From Martinezella lusitana (lineage in GTDB: Bacteria > Pseudomonadota > Alphaproteobacteria > Rhizobiales > Rhizobiaceae), in assembly GCF_010668395.1 (NCBI RefSeq), contig NZ_WUEY01000001.1, forward strand, positions 558,001 through 622,000: DNA of 64,000 nucleotides, given 5' to 3'. Shown piece by piece: positions 35,698 through 44,392 of the stretch (position 1 is its first letter; each line of letters starts with the position of its first letter). The position numbers and the translations under genes were made by a program. The notes beneath the pieces are model-generated. The model saw only the letters and a program-made list of their open reading frames with translations. It searched no databases and had not been told where the DNA came from.

Positions 35698-35807
35698 TTT
35701 GGTCCTTTGTCGATTGCGACATTTTCTCTTGTTATTGCGTCATCACATTGCAAGATCTTAGAGAAGCGATATGTAAGTCGCGACCGTAACATCTGGTGGG
35801 GGAAAGC

Positions 35808-36401
35808 ATGGCGCTGCGTCTCAAGGAACGGCTAGGCAAGAAATTCGACGAAGAGATCCGTTTCTTCAAGGGCATGATGCAGGGACCGAAGACGGTTGGG
35901 TCGATCGTTCCCACCTCGTCCATAACGGCCCGCAAGATGGCGAGCGTCATCAACATGCAATCCGGCCTGCCGGTGCTGGAGCTCGGGCCGGGAACGGGAG
36001 CGATCACCAAGGCGATCCTGGCGCGCGGCGTCGAACCGCAAAATCTGGTCGCCATCGAATATTCCACCGATTTTTACAATCACCTCGGCAAGCTTTACCC
36101 CGGCGTCCACTTCATCAACGGCGACGCCTTCGATCTCGACAAGACGCTCGGCGTGCTGCGCGGGCAGACGTTCGATTCCGTCATCTCCGGCATCCCCCTC
36201 CTTAATTTCCCGATGAAAGCGCGCGTGGCACTGCTGGAAAGCCTGCTGGACCGTATGCCGCCCGGCCGGCCGGTCGTGCAGATTTCCTACGGCCCGGTTT
36301 CGCCGATCATCGCCCGGCCGGATCGCTACCATATCCGCCACTTCGATTTCATTGTCCGCAATATTCCGCCGGCCCAGCTCTGGGTCTACAGCCGCGGCTG
36401 A
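35808..36401 (+). CDS. pmtA: Phospholipid N-methyltransferase (PmtA, rhizobial type)
   Basis: PmtA converts phosphatidylethanolamine to phosphatidylcholine by three S-adenosylmethionine-dependent methylations at the inner membrane. The 197-residue protein has an amphipathic N-terminal helix (RLKERLGKKFDEEIRFFKG) thought to bind membranes, and the methyltransferase loop VLELGPGTGAITKAI near residue 54. Length and sequence start match Sinorhizobium/Agrobacterium PmtA. ATG 35808 follows GGGGGAAAGC; a GTG at 35796 is less likely. Confidence 0.92.
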   Translation: MALRLKERLGKKFDEEIRFFKGMMQGPKTVGSIVPTSSITARKMASVINMQSGLPVLELGPGTGAITKAILARGVEPQNLVAIEYSTDFYNHLGKLYPGVHFINGDAFDLDKTLGVLRGQTFDSVISGIPLLNFPMKARVALLESLLDRMPPGRPVVQISYGPVSPIIARPDRYHIRHFDFIVRNIPPAQLWVYSRG

Positions 36402-36409
36402 GACAATCC

Positions 36410-36997
36410 ATGTACGCTCTTTATATTACGCACCCGCAGGTGCGCATCGATCCGGACGTCCCCGTGCCGGAATGGGGGCTTTCCGAGATCGGCGCCGCAA
36501 GGGCGCGCGTGGCCGCCTTGACCCCATGGGCGCGCCAGCTTGGCCTGATCGTATCGAGCGGCGAGCGCAAGGCGATAGAGACGGCGGAAATCCTGGCGGC
36601 CACGAGCGGCACGCCGATCGACGTCATCGAGGCCATGCACGAAAACGACCGCAGCGCCACGGGCTTCCTGGCCCCGCCGGAATTCGAGAAGGCGGCGGAC
36701 TGGTTCTTTGCCAACCCGCATGAAAGCTTCAAGGGCTGGGAACGCGCCATCGACGCACAGGCAAGGATCGTTTCCCATGTCGAGGCCGTGCTCTCGCGAC
36801 ACGATCCCGAAACGCCGATCGCCTTCGTCGGCCATGGCGGCGTCGGCACGCTCTTGAAGTGCCATCTTGAGGGAAAGCCGATCGCGCGGCAGGGCGATCA
36901 ACCGCCCGGCGGCGGCAATCTTTTCTGTTTCGATCTTGCGAAGCGTGCCGTCTCATGCGACTGGACACCCATGGAAGACTGGATGGGATGGGCTTGA
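36410..36997 (+). CDS. Histidine phosphatase superfamily protein with altered RHG motif
   Basis: This 195-residue protein follows the phosphoglycerate-mutase-like pattern: [13 protein letters not shown] near residue 22, [15 protein letters not shown] near residue 48, [11 protein letters not shown] near residue 75 and [16 protein letters not shown] near residue 132. The usual Arg-His-Gly start is replaced by Thr-His-Pro ([10 protein letters not shown]), keeping the nucleophile His but losing the phosphate-binding Arg. The second His is kept. It lies 8 bases after pmtA and just before pyrF. The substrate is unknown. Confidence 0.82.
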   Translation: MYALYITHPQVRIDPDVPVPEWGLSEIGAARARVAALTPWARQLGLIVSSGERKAIETAEILAATSGTPIDVIEAMHENDRSATGFLAPPEFEKAADWFFANPHESFKGWERAIDAQARIVSHVEAVLSRHDPETPIAFVGHGGVGTLLKCHLEGKPIARQGDQPPGGGNLFCFDLAKRAVSCDWTPMEDWMGWA

Positions 36998-36998
36998 T

Positions 36999-37691
36999 AT
37001 GACCGCACGCGACCGCTTGATCGTTGGACTGGATGTTCCAAACCTTCAGGAGGCCGAAAAAGTGGTCGGCGCCCTCGGTGACGATATCCTCTATTACAAG
37101 ATCGGCTATCAGCTCGCCTTTGCCGGCGGCCTGGAGTTCGCCCGCGATCTCGCCGCCAGCGGCAAGAAGATCTTTCTCGACATGAAGCTGCTCGACATCG
37201 ACAATACCGTGGCCTCAGGCGTGGAGAACATCGTCAAGATGGGCATGTCGATGCTGACGCTGCACGCCTATCCGAAAGCGATGAAAGCGGCTGTCGAAGC
37301 CGCCAAGGGGTCGGACCTCTGCCTGCTCGGCGTCACCGTGCTGACGTCGATGGACGAAGGCGACCTGATCGCCGCCGGCTATGAATACGATCCGCATACG
37401 CTGGTGCTGCGCCGGGCCGAACAGGCGCATCTTGCCGGCATGGGCGGCATCGTCTGCTCGGCGGAGGAATCCGCCGCGGTCCGCAAGATCATCGGCCCCG
37501 ACATGGCGCTGGTGACCCCCGGCATCCGGCCGGCCGGCAGCGACAAGGGCGACCAGAAGCGGGTGATGACGCCCGCCGCCGCCATCAAAGCCGGCTCCAG
37601 CCATCTCGTCGTCGCCCGGCCGATCGTCAAGGCAGCCGATCCGAGACAAGCCGCACGCGCCATCCTCGCCGAGATGGACGCCGCACTCTAA
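36999..37691 (+). CDS. pyrF: Orotidine 5'-phosphate decarboxylase
   Basis: PyrF decarboxylates OMP to UMP, the last step of pyrimidine synthesis. The 230-residue TIM barrel shows [14 protein letters not shown], the catalytic [18 protein letters not shown] near residue 54 (Asp-x-Lys-x-x-Asp), [12 protein letters not shown] and TPGIRPAG near residue 170. ATG 36999 lies one base past the preceding stop codon, so the two genes are coupled. Confidence 0.95.
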   Translation: MTARDRLIVGLDVPNLQEAEKVVGALGDDILYYKIGYQLAFAGGLEFARDLAASGKKIFLDMKLLDIDNTVASGVENIVKMGMSMLTLHAYPKAMKAAVEAAKGSDLCLLGVTVLTSMDEGDLIAAGYEYDPHTLVLRRAEQAHLAGMGGIVCSAEESAAVRKIIGPDMALVTPGIRPAGSDKGDQKRVMTPAAAIKAGSSHLVVARPIVKAADPRQAARAILAEMDAAL

Positions 37692-37718
37692 AACGACCAC
37701 AACAGCAGGGAGGCAGAT

Positions 37719-38006
37719 ATGGCAAAGGGATATTGGATCGCGCGCGTGGATGTCCGCGACCCGGAGCGCTACAAGGACTACGTTGCCGCCGCCAAGCCGG
37801 CCTTCGAGAAATACGGCGCGAACTTCCTCGCCCGGGGCGGTGCGTTCACGCCGCTCGAGGGACAGGCGCGCGGCCGTAACGTCGTCATCGAGTTTCCGTC
37901 GCTGCAGCACGCCGTCGATTGCTACAACTCGCCGGAATACCAGATCGCCGCCAAAATCCGCCAGCAGGTGGCCGACGCGGAAATGGTCGTCGTCGAGGGG
38001 GTTTGA
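37719..38006 (+). CDS. DUF1330 domain protein
   Basis: The 95-residue protein has the dimeric alpha/beta barrel DUF1330 fold: GYWIARVDVRDPERYKDYVA, FLARGGAFTPLEGQARGRN and VIEFPSLQHAVDCYNSPEYQ. Function is unknown; such proteins may bind small ligands or act as stress factors. The start follows GGGAGG. It lies 27 bases after pyrF and is probably cotranscribed. Confidence 0.87.
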   Translation: MAKGYWIARVDVRDPERYKDYVAAAKPAFEKYGANFLARGGAFTPLEGQARGRNVVIEFPSLQHAVDCYNSPEYQIAAKIRQQVADAEMVVVEGV

Positions 38007-38118
38007 ACCCTTCGAAAACGCGACGCTGCAACGCAGCGCGATAGCACTTCACCTCGGCGCGCGGATCGGCTAAGACGAAACCAGATCAGCCCAATCAAAG
38101 CCTTTCGAGGAGCCTGCC

Positions 38119-39099
38119 ATGACCCTGTCCAACCTCCCGCCGCTCGTGACCGTGTTTGGGGGATCAGGTTTCATCGGGCGGCACGTCGTGCGTTCGCTCG
38201 CCAAGCGCGGTTATCGCATCCGTGTCGCCGTACGCCGTCCCGATCTTGCCGGTTTTCTGCAACCGCTCGGCAATCTCGGCCAGATTTCGATCGTTCAGGC
38301 CAATGTGCGCTACCGCAACTCCATCGACCGCGCCGTTGAAGGGGCGCAGCACGTCGTCAACTGCGTCGGCATCCTGACCGCAAGCGGTCGCAACACCTTC
38401 GAAGCCGTGCAGGAATTCGGCGCCAGGGCCATCGCGGAAGCCGCACGCGGCGTCGGCGCGTCGCTGACGCATATTTCGGCGCTCGGCGCCGATGCCAATT
38501 CCCCTTCGACCTATGCCCGCACCAAGGCCCGCGCCGAAGCGGCGATCCACTCGATCAAGCCGGATGCCATCATCCTGCGCCCCTCGATCGTCTTCGGACC
38601 GGAAGACGAGTTCTTCAACAAGTTTGCCGACATGTCCCGCACGGCGCCGTTCCTGCCGCTGATCGGCGGCGGCAACACGAAGTTCCAGCCCGTCTATGTC
38701 GAAGACATCGCCGAGGCGGTTGCGCGCAGCGTCGACGGCAAGCTGAAGGCCGGCACGACCTATGAGCTCGGCGGCCCGGAAGTGCTGTCCTTCCGCGAAT
38801 GTCTCGAGACCACGCTTTCGGTCATCAACCGCAAGAAGGCGCTCGTCTCCATTCCTTTCGGCCTTGCCTCGCTGATCGGCTCCATTGCTTCGCTGGTGCC
38901 TCTCGTCAAGCGGCCGATCACCGCGGACCAGGTCACCCTGCTGAAGAGCGACAACGTCGTTTCCAAGCAGGCGGAAGCCGAAGGACGCACCCTGAAGGGC
39001 ATCGGCCTGCTGCCGACACTGCTCGTCTCGGTGCTGCCGTCCTATCTCGTGCGCTATCGCCCGCAGGGTCAGTTCACCGGCTCGGGCAAGGCCGCATAA
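38119..39099 (+). CDS. NDUFA9-like NAD(P)-binding complex I accessory-type protein
   Basis: The 326-residue protein is an atypical SDR/epimerase. VTVFGGSGFIGRHVVRSLAKRG near residue 10 (given in part) is the nucleotide loop, SALGADANSPSTYARTKA keeps Tyr and Lys, and ILRPSIVFGPEDEFFNKFA is typical of the NDUFA9 group. In alphaproteobacteria related proteins associate with NADH:quinone oxidoreductase; whether this one does is inference. The start follows GAGGAG. A strong terminator lies downstream. Confidence 0.85.
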   Translation: MTLSNLPPLVTVFGGSGFIGRHVVRSLAKRGYRIRVAVRRPDLAGFLQPLGNLGQISIVQANVRYRNSIDRAVEGAQHVVNCVGILTASGRNTFEAVQEFGARAIAEAARGVGASLTHISALGADANSPSTYARTKARAEAAIHSIKPDAIILRPSIVFGPEDEFFNKFADMSRTAPFLPLIGGGNTKFQPVYVEDIAEAVARSVDGKLKAGTTYELGGPEVLSFRECLETTLSVINRKKALVSIPFGLASLIGSIASLVPLVKRPITADQVTLLKSDNVVSKQAEAEGRTLKGIGLLPTLLVSVLPSYLVRYRPQGQFTGSGKAA

Positions 39100-39123
39100 C
39101 GATTCGGTCGCTTGCGCAGACCA

Positions 39124-39157
39124 GACGCCGCCCGGCCCTGCCGAGCGGCGTTTTTTA
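39124..39157 (+). terminator. Intrinsic terminator after the NDUFA9-like gene
   Basis: ACGCCGC / GCGGCGT form a 7-bp stem around a GC-rich loop, followed by TTTTTT. Confidence 0.8.
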
Positions 39158-39387
39158 TTGCTTCTCGGGAACGGGAATGGCGCTTCAAGACGCTGGCAAA
39201 GCCCCGCCATTCACAGCTCAGCGTTGCTCAAAAGACGCACTGCGGAAATAGTAGCATTAACGTCAAATTTAATATGAACATTTATTGCTATTGCTCATTC
39301 CACTGACTAACACAGCCGCGCGTCTCAGGCTTGGACAATGAACCGGTCCGCGGCGCGCTTCACACTTCTGCGGAAAGGCATTCTTCG

Positions 39388-39552
39388 ATGGGCAAGTCTA
39401 TCGCGCTTTTGTTTGCGTGCGCGGCACTGGTGATTCTCGCTGGCTCTTTTGTAGCCCGCGGCAGCATCGCCTCGGTAAAGGGCGAATGTGCGCCGACCTA
39501 TGGCGTCGACCCCTGCACGACCGGCTCTATCGACGCTTCCTCCTCGAATTGA
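39388..39552 (+). CDS. 54-residue small exported or membrane protein
   Basis: The peptide has a hydrophobic N-terminal segment (KSIALLFACAALVILAGSFV) that could be a membrane anchor or signal, and a short tail with two Cys (GECAPTYGVDPCTTGS) that might form a disulfide. GAAAGG precedes ATG 39388. A terminator 13 bases after the stop codon supports a separate transcript. No family was recognised. Confidence 0.6.
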   Translation: MGKSIALLFACAALVILAGSFVARGSIASVKGECAPTYGVDPCTTGSIDASSSN

Positions 39553-39564
39553 TCGAGCATGAAA

Positions 39565-39586
39565 AAGGCCGGTTTTCACCGGCCTT
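39565..39586. terminator. Hairpin terminator between the small gene and uppP
   Basis: AAGGCCGG / CCGGCCTT form an 8-bp perfect stem with a TTTTCA loop. The A-run to the left and T residues to the right suit termination from either side. Confidence 0.75.
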
Positions 39587-39637
39587 CATTCTATCGGCGA
39601 TTGCGACGTTAAGCACGTCGCATCAGGGCGATCCGCG

Positions 39638-40435
39638 TCAGCCGAAATAAAGTGCGATCAGGCCGACCGTGCCGACGGCAATACGCCACCACGCAAAGGG
39701 GGCGTAGCCACGACGGGACACAAAGTCGAGCAACGCGCGCACCACTAGCAATGCCGAGATGAAAGCCATGACGAAGCCGATGACGATCAGCAGGCCCTGA
39801 TCCATGCTGAGGTCGTGACGGCTCTTCCAGAGATCCAGCGCAAAGGCGCCCGCCATCGTCGGCATGGCGAGGAAGAAGGAGAACTCGGCAGCCGAGCGCT
39901 TGTCGGCTCCGAGCAGCAGGGCGCCGACGATGGTGGAGCCGGAACGCGACGTTCCGGGGATCATCGCCAGGCACTGGAAGAAGCCGATCTTGATCGCCAT
40001 CGGCCAGGAGAATTCATAGGCGCTGGTATATTTCGGCTTGAACTGGATCCTGTCGATGACGAGCAGGACGATGCCGCCGAGGATCAGCGAGACACAGATG
40101 ACCTTCGGCGAATCGAACAGCACCGTCTTGATGAAATCATGCGCCAGCGCGCCGATCACGGCAGCCGGCAGGAAGCCGAACAGGACAGCCAGAACGAAGT
40201 GGCGAGCCTTGACGCTGACGGGGAGCGCCTTGGCGATCTGAACGAGGCGATTGAAATAGACAAGCAGGATGGCGAGAATCGCACCGAGCTGGATCAGAAC
40301 GTCGAAAGTGGCGGCTTCCTTGAAGCCGAGAAAATGTCCGAGCAATATCAGATGGCCGGTGGAAGAGACGGGAATGAACTCCGTAAGCCCCTCCACAAGG
40401 CCCAAAACCAGCGCGATAATAATTTGTTCAGCCAT
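39638..40435 (-). CDS. uppP: Undecaprenyl-diphosphatase
   Basis: UppP (BacA) recycles the cell-wall lipid carrier by hydrolysing undecaprenyl pyrophosphate, and confers some bacitracin resistance. The 265-residue inner-membrane protein has about eight membrane segments, the [20 protein letters not shown] motif near residue 12 and the [16 protein letters not shown] phosphatase motif near residue 162. Sequence and length are canonical. It is unrelated to the symbiosis transporter also named BacA. It is divergent from the GST gene. Confidence 0.95.
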   Translation of the reverse strand: MAEQIIIALVLGLVEGLTEFIPVSSTGHLILLGHFLGFKEAATFDVLIQLGAILAILLVYFNRLVQIAKALPVSVKARHFVLAVLFGFLPAAVIGALAHDFIKTVLFDSPKVICVSLILGGIVLLVIDRIQFKPKYTSAYEFSWPMAIKIGFFQCLAMIPGTSRSGSTIVGALLLGADKRSAAEFSFFLAMPTMAGAFALDLWKSRHDLSMDQGLLIVIGFVMAFISALLVVRALLDFVSRRGYAPFAWWRIAVGTVGLIALYFG

Positions 40436-40585
40436 ATCGTGTCCTTTGTCAAACGGCAGGGCGGCCCGATTCGCTTGTGCAAACTAGGCCAAGATCCTAT
40501 AGCTTCAACCGATGACAAATGACTAGGGCCGCAGAATAGCGACCCCAAAAACTCCGTAACACCCATCAGAAACACCCGAGTACCA

Positions 40586-41278
40586 ATGCCGACGCTGTAT
40601 CACCACCCGATGTCATCTTCCTCACGGTTCGTTCGTCTGATCCTGACCGAGTACGGTTATCAGACGGAACTGATAGAGGAGCAGACCTGGGAGAAGCGCC
40701 GCGACTTCCTGGCGCTCAATCCCGCCGGAACCCTGCCTGTCTACGTTGACGACAGCATGCGGGCTCTCTGTGGTGCGACTGTCATCTCCGAATATCTCGA
40801 CGAAACGCACGGGGTCCTGAAGCGCGACCGCCGGCTTCTGGCCGAAGATCCGTTCCAGCGCGCCGAAATCCGCCGGCTGACAGAATGGTTCATGCAGAAG
40901 ATGGAACAGGACGTGACGCGGCCTCTGACGCGCGAGCGTGTCTTCAAGCTGCAGATGACCGCCGACCAGGGCGGCGGCGCGCCCGATTCCAAGGTGATGC
41001 GCATGGCGCGCAGCAATATCCGCCAGCACATGAAGTATCTCTCCTGGCTGGCGGGCTCGCGGCAGTGGCTTGCCGGCGAGCGGCTGAGCTATGCCGATCT
41101 CGCGGCGGCGGCTTCGATTTCCGTGCTCGACTATCTCGGCGAGATCGACTGGACGGAATCGCCGATCGCCAAGGAGTGGTATCAGCGCCTGAAATCGCGC
41201 CCCTCCTTCCGGCCGATCCTGGCGGAGCGCGTGCGTGGCGTCACGCCGGTTTCGCACTACGCCGATCTGGATTTCTAG
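40586..41278 (+). CDS. Glutathione S-transferase family protein
   Basis: The 230-residue protein has a thioredoxin-fold N-terminal domain (TLYHHPMSSSSRFVRLILTE, FLALNPAGTLPVYVDD, ATVISEYLDETHG) and an alpha-helical C-terminal domain (RLSYADLAAAASISVLDYLG). The SSSS stretch supplies a possible Ser catalytic residue. Substrate unknown. Glutathione is made by gshB in this window. A terminator and a palindromic repeat follow. Confidence 0.87.
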   Translation: MPTLYHHPMSSSSRFVRLILTEYGYQTELIEEQTWEKRRDFLALNPAGTLPVYVDDSMRALCGATVISEYLDETHGVLKRDRRLLAEDPFQRAEIRRLTEWFMQKMEQDVTRPLTRERVFKLQMTADQGGGAPDSKVMRMARSNIRQHMKYLSWLAGSRQWLAGERLSYADLAAAASISVLDYLGEIDWTESPIAKEWYQRLKSRPSFRPILAERVRGVTPVSHYADLDF

Positions 41279-41323
41279 AGCGCGTTCGCTTCTTCGAACA
41301 GCGAAAGCGCTCTATCTTTTTTT
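41277..41323 (+). terminator. Intrinsic terminator after the GST gene
   Basis: AGAGCGCGTTCGCT and AGCGAAAGCGCTCT pair with one mismatch around a 9-base loop, followed by seven T residues. The left arm overlaps the GST stop codon. Confidence 0.8.
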
Positions 41324-41327
41324 CACA

Positions 41328-41370
41328 CAATTCCGGACGGAAAACCGCTAACGCACTTTTCCTGGAATTG
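41328..41370. repeat. Rhizobial palindromic repeat, copy 4
   Basis: CAATTCC / GGAATTG outer arms and GGAAAA / TTTTCC inner arms flank an ACCGCTAACG core. It lies directly after the GST terminator and 18 bases before queG. It is the best-preserved copy with copy 1. Confidence 0.75.
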
Positions 41371-41388
41371 CTCTGACGAGGGCTCGAT

Positions 41389-42546
41389 ATGCCCGATGAT
41401 CATGAAGCGGAAAAAGCTCTGAAGCGACGACATACGTTGACCGCCTTCCTGCGCGAGGAAGCGCGCGCTCAGGGCTTCGATCTCTGTCGCATCACGAGGC
41501 CGGACGCCATTCCCGAGGCCGCCGTCCGGCTCGGCCAGTTTCTCGACCATGACTATCACGGCACCATGAGCTGGATGGAGGAGACGCGCGACCGCAGAGG
41601 CGATCCGCGCGTGCTCTGGAGCGAAACCCGCTCCATCGTCGTCTTCGGCCTCAATTACGGTCCTGACGAAGATCCGCGCGGCATCCTGGAGAAGAAGGAC
41701 AAGGCGGCGATATCCGTCTATGCGCGAAACCGCGACTATCACGACGTCATCAAGGGGCGGCTGAAGGAGATCGCCACCCGTTTCGCGGCGCGCTCGAAGG
41801 AAGACGTCAAGGTCTTCGTCGATACGGCGCCGGTGATGGAGAAGCCGCTGGCGGGTGCCGCAGGCCTCGGCTGGCAGGGCAAACATACGAACCTCGTCAG
41901 CCGCGCCTTCGGATCCTGGCTCTTTCTCGGCTCGATGTTCACGACGGCGGATCTCGAGCCGGATCAGCCGGAGATCGACCATTGCGGCTCCTGCCGGGCC
42001 TGTCTCGACGCCTGCCCGACGTCGGCCTTCCCCGCCCCCTATCAGCTCGATGCGCGCCGCTGCATTTCCTATCTGACCATCGAGCACAAGGGGCCGATCG
42101 ATCCGCAGCTCCGGCCGCTGATCGGCAACCGCATCTACGGCTGCGACGATTGCCTTGCCGCCTGCCCCTGGAACAAGTTCGCAAGCGCCGCCTCGGAAAT
42201 GAAGCTGGTCGCGCGGGAGGATCTCAAGGAGCCGTCGATCGCCTTTCTGCTTGATCTCGACGATGCGACGTTCCGCACTTTCTTCAGCGGCTCACCGGTC
42301 AAGCGCATCGGGCGCGACCGCTTCATTCGCAACGTGCTGATCGCGGCCGGCAATTCCGGCGACCGGTCCCTTGTGGAAAGAAGCCGCGAACTGGCGGGAG
42401 ATCCCTCGCCTGTCGTGCGCGGCATGGCCGTCTGGGCGCTGTCGCGGCTGATGACGGCTGGCGAGTTCCGAGCATTTGCGGCACAAAGGCATGAGGAAGC
42501 GGACGAAGGGGTTCGCGCGGAATGGACATTGGCGGGAGTTCTATAA
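41389..42546 (+). CDS. queG: Epoxyqueuosine reductase
   Basis: QueG reduces epoxyqueuosine to queuosine in tRNA anticodons using cobalamin and two 4Fe-4S clusters. The 385-residue protein has the N-terminal cobalamin-binding domain ([35 protein letters not shown]), two cluster motifs ([13 protein letters not shown] near residue 203 and [10 protein letters not shown] near residue 253), and a C-terminal HEAT-like segment. The stop codon overlaps the next start (TAATG), so the SDR gene is coupled. Confidence 0.95.
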   Translation: MPDDHEAEKALKRRHTLTAFLREEARAQGFDLCRITRPDAIPEAAVRLGQFLDHDYHGTMSWMEETRDRRGDPRVLWSETRSIVVFGLNYGPDEDPRGILEKKDKAAISVYARNRDYHDVIKGRLKEIATRFAARSKEDVKVFVDTAPVMEKPLAGAAGLGWQGKHTNLVSRAFGSWLFLGSMFTTADLEPDQPEIDHCGSCRACLDACPTSAFPAPYQLDARRCISYLTIEHKGPIDPQLRPLIGNRIYGCDDCLAACPWNKFASAASEMKLVAREDLKEPSIAFLLDLDDATFRTFFSGSPVKRIGRDRFIRNVLIAAGNSGDRSLVERSRELAGDPSPVVRGMAVWALSRLMTAGEFRAFAAQRHEEADEGVRAEWTLAGVL

Positions 42547-43418
42547 TGCATGTGATGATTTTCGGCTGCGGCTATTCGGGAACAGCCATCGCCAAGGCTT
42601 TCGCCGGCTCCGGCATTCGCATCACGGGAACGACCCGCTCGGCCGACAAGGCGGAATTGCTGAGGAAGGAAGGCATCGAATCCTTCGTCTTCGACGGCGA
42701 GACGCTCGATCCGGCTTTGGCCGCGGCGATGACATCGGCAACGCATCTGGTGCAATCGATCGCGCCGGGCAAGTCCGGCGATCCGCTGCTGCGGCTGGCG
42801 CAGCTCAATCTGCGGGCGCTGATGCCGAAGCTGGAATGGATCTGCTACCTCTCGACCGTCGGCGTCTATGGCGACCACAAGGGCGCCTGGATCAGCGAGC
42901 AGACGTCGCTGCATCCGATCGCCGATCGCTCGGTCGAGCGGGTCGAGGCTGAGGACGGCTGGCTGCGCGTCGGCATCAGGCTCGATCTTCCCGTCGCCGT
43001 GCTGCGGCTTTCCGGCATTTACGGCCCGGGCCGAAACGCCTTCTGCAATCTGGAAAAGGGAACGGCCCGCCGGCTCATCAAGGCGAACCAGGTGTTCAAC
43101 CGCATCCGTGTCGAGGATATCGGCGGCTGCGCCCGTTTCCTGTCCGATCGCAGGCTCGGCGGCATATATAATGTCACCGATGACGAGCCCGCTCCGCCGC
43201 AGGATGTCGTCACCGAAGCCGCCCGTCTGATGGGCATCGAGCCTCCGCCCGAGCAACCTTTCGAAACCGCGGAGCTCACCCCAATGGCACGCTCCTTCTA
43301 CGGCGAGAACAAGCGCGTTTCGAACGCGAAATTGCGGGCGCTCGGCTTCCCCTTCCGCTACCCTGAGTACCCGATGTCGCTTGCCGAACTCTGGTCCTCA
43401 GGGCGGTGGCGCGGCTGA
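42546..43418 (+). CDS. NAD-dependent epimerase/dehydratase-like protein
   Basis: The 290-residue extended-SDR protein has the IFGCGYSGTAIAKAFAGSG nucleotide loop near residue 5, and a YLSTVGVYGDHKGAW segment with Tyr near the active site. The canonical Lys pair is less clear, so it is probably atypical. The family is the YeeZ-like group. ATG 42546 overlaps the queG stop codon by one base after GGGAG. The substrate is unknown. Confidence 0.82.
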   Translation: MHVMIFGCGYSGTAIAKAFAGSGIRITGTTRSADKAELLRKEGIESFVFDGETLDPALAAAMTSATHLVQSIAPGKSGDPLLRLAQLNLRALMPKLEWICYLSTVGVYGDHKGAWISEQTSLHPIADRSVERVEAEDGWLRVGIRLDLPVAVLRLSGIYGPGRNAFCNLEKGTARRLIKANQVFNRIRVEDIGGCARFLSDRRLGGIYNVTDDEPAPPQDVVTEAARLMGIEPPPEQPFETAELTPMARSFYGENKRVSNAKLRALGFPFRYPEYPMSLAELWSSGRWRG

Positions 43419-43816
43419 CAAAGCGGCATCCACGCCAAGCGAAATCGCACGAAAATTCCTACTTAACCGGATGCCCTAGTTCATTTTACTCCGCATTTAA
43501 GGTTAACGACCTCTAAATTTGCACAAATGCGGCAGCAATTATGGCAAAGCTGGAAAATTATTTTCCCGGTTTTTGTGATCCTTCGCGTTGCCTCGTGCCG
43601 GTGAGAAAAATCGTTCCATTTTTAACTGATTTTATTAGGTTTTTTCCACAATCAAGCAAACTCGCTGATTAGCCATAGTATTTGCACCGGATCACAAATG
43701 TTACAGACTGTAACATTCCGTGATTAAGCGTGGCACTTTTTCGCCATTTTTGGCCCGATTTAAGCCTCCGCCGCCTACCCAAGGCGCAAGTTCAATAGCT
43801 TGAGGGAAAAATCGGT
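43419..43816. other. AT-rich regulatory gap before the RlpA-like gene
   Basis: This 398-base gap is much AT-richer than its surroundings. It holds the 21-base dyad at 43697-43717. A 43-codon frame beginning at 43541 lacks a ribosome binding site and is not accepted. Confidence 0.5.
43691..43724. promoter_or_regulatory. Strong operator-like dyad upstream of the RlpA-like gene
   Basis: AATGTTACAG and CTGTAACATT form a perfect 10+1+10 inverted repeat at 43697-43717, and flanking ATCAC (43691-43695) and GTGAT (43720-43724) extend it. It is about 100 bases before the start codon. The binding protein is not identifiable from sequence. The half-site TGTTACAG is the feature to search for. Confidence 0.6.
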
Positions 43817-44185
43817 TTGAAGAAAATCGCACGTTCTTTGGCGATCGCCGCAACTATATCCGCCTCCTTTGCTGTCGTTTCGACGCCGGCGTCTGCATCC
43901 GCTGGCTGCGGAGGTGCTTCATGGTACGGAGGAAGCTCCCGAACTGCTTCAGGGGAACGTATGAGTTCCGGAAATCTTACTGCAGCCCATCGTTCGCTTG
44001 CCTTCGGCACGCGTCTGAGGGTCACCAACAAGCATAACGGCCGCAGCGTCGTCGTTCGCATCAACGACCGTGGTCCTTTCATTCGCGGACGCGTTCTCGA
44101 CCTCTCCCGCGCCGCCGCACAGAACATCGGCATGGTCGCCTCCGGTACGGCCAGCGTCTGTTACGAGGTCATCGCCTCGAAGTAA
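43817..44185 (+). CDS. RlpA-like double-psi beta-barrel exported protein
   Basis: The 122-residue protein has a signal peptide (KKIARSLAIAATISASFAVV) and a double-psi beta-barrel: GGASWYGGSSRTASGERM, NLTAAHRSLAFGTRLRV, VVVRINDRGPFIRGRVLDLS. The ND-RGPF and VLDLS residues match RlpA, a septal lytic transglycosylase acting on denuded glycan strands. It lacks the SPOR domain of E. coli RlpA and no lipobox is evident. The start is TTG 43817. An unusual dyad lies upstream. Confidence 0.88.
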   Translation: MKKIARSLAIAATISASFAVVSTPASASAGCGGASWYGGSSRTASGERMSSGNLTAAHRSLAFGTRLRVTNKHNGRSVVVRINDRGPFIRGRVLDLSRAAAQNIGMVASGTASVCYEVIASK

Positions 44186-44392
44186 CGGCCGACCGGCCGG
44201 AACGACCGGCAAATCGGCATGACGCTTGCTCTCTCCGTCAATCGCGGCTACCACGCGGTTGAGACGTCTCAACAATCCGCCGCCATGTGCTTTATTCGAG
44301 CGGATTGATGAGCTGTCAGCGATTTTTGTAGGGCGCGGACTTCCTGGTACACCGAATGGGTTCGGGGTCATGCGCAAGCGGGAGAGTGGTGA

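Noticed and set aside
43541..43672. A 43-codon frame in the AT-rich gap before the RlpA-like gene
   Set aside because: No ribosome binding site, no recognisable product, and unusual composition. Kept as non-coding.
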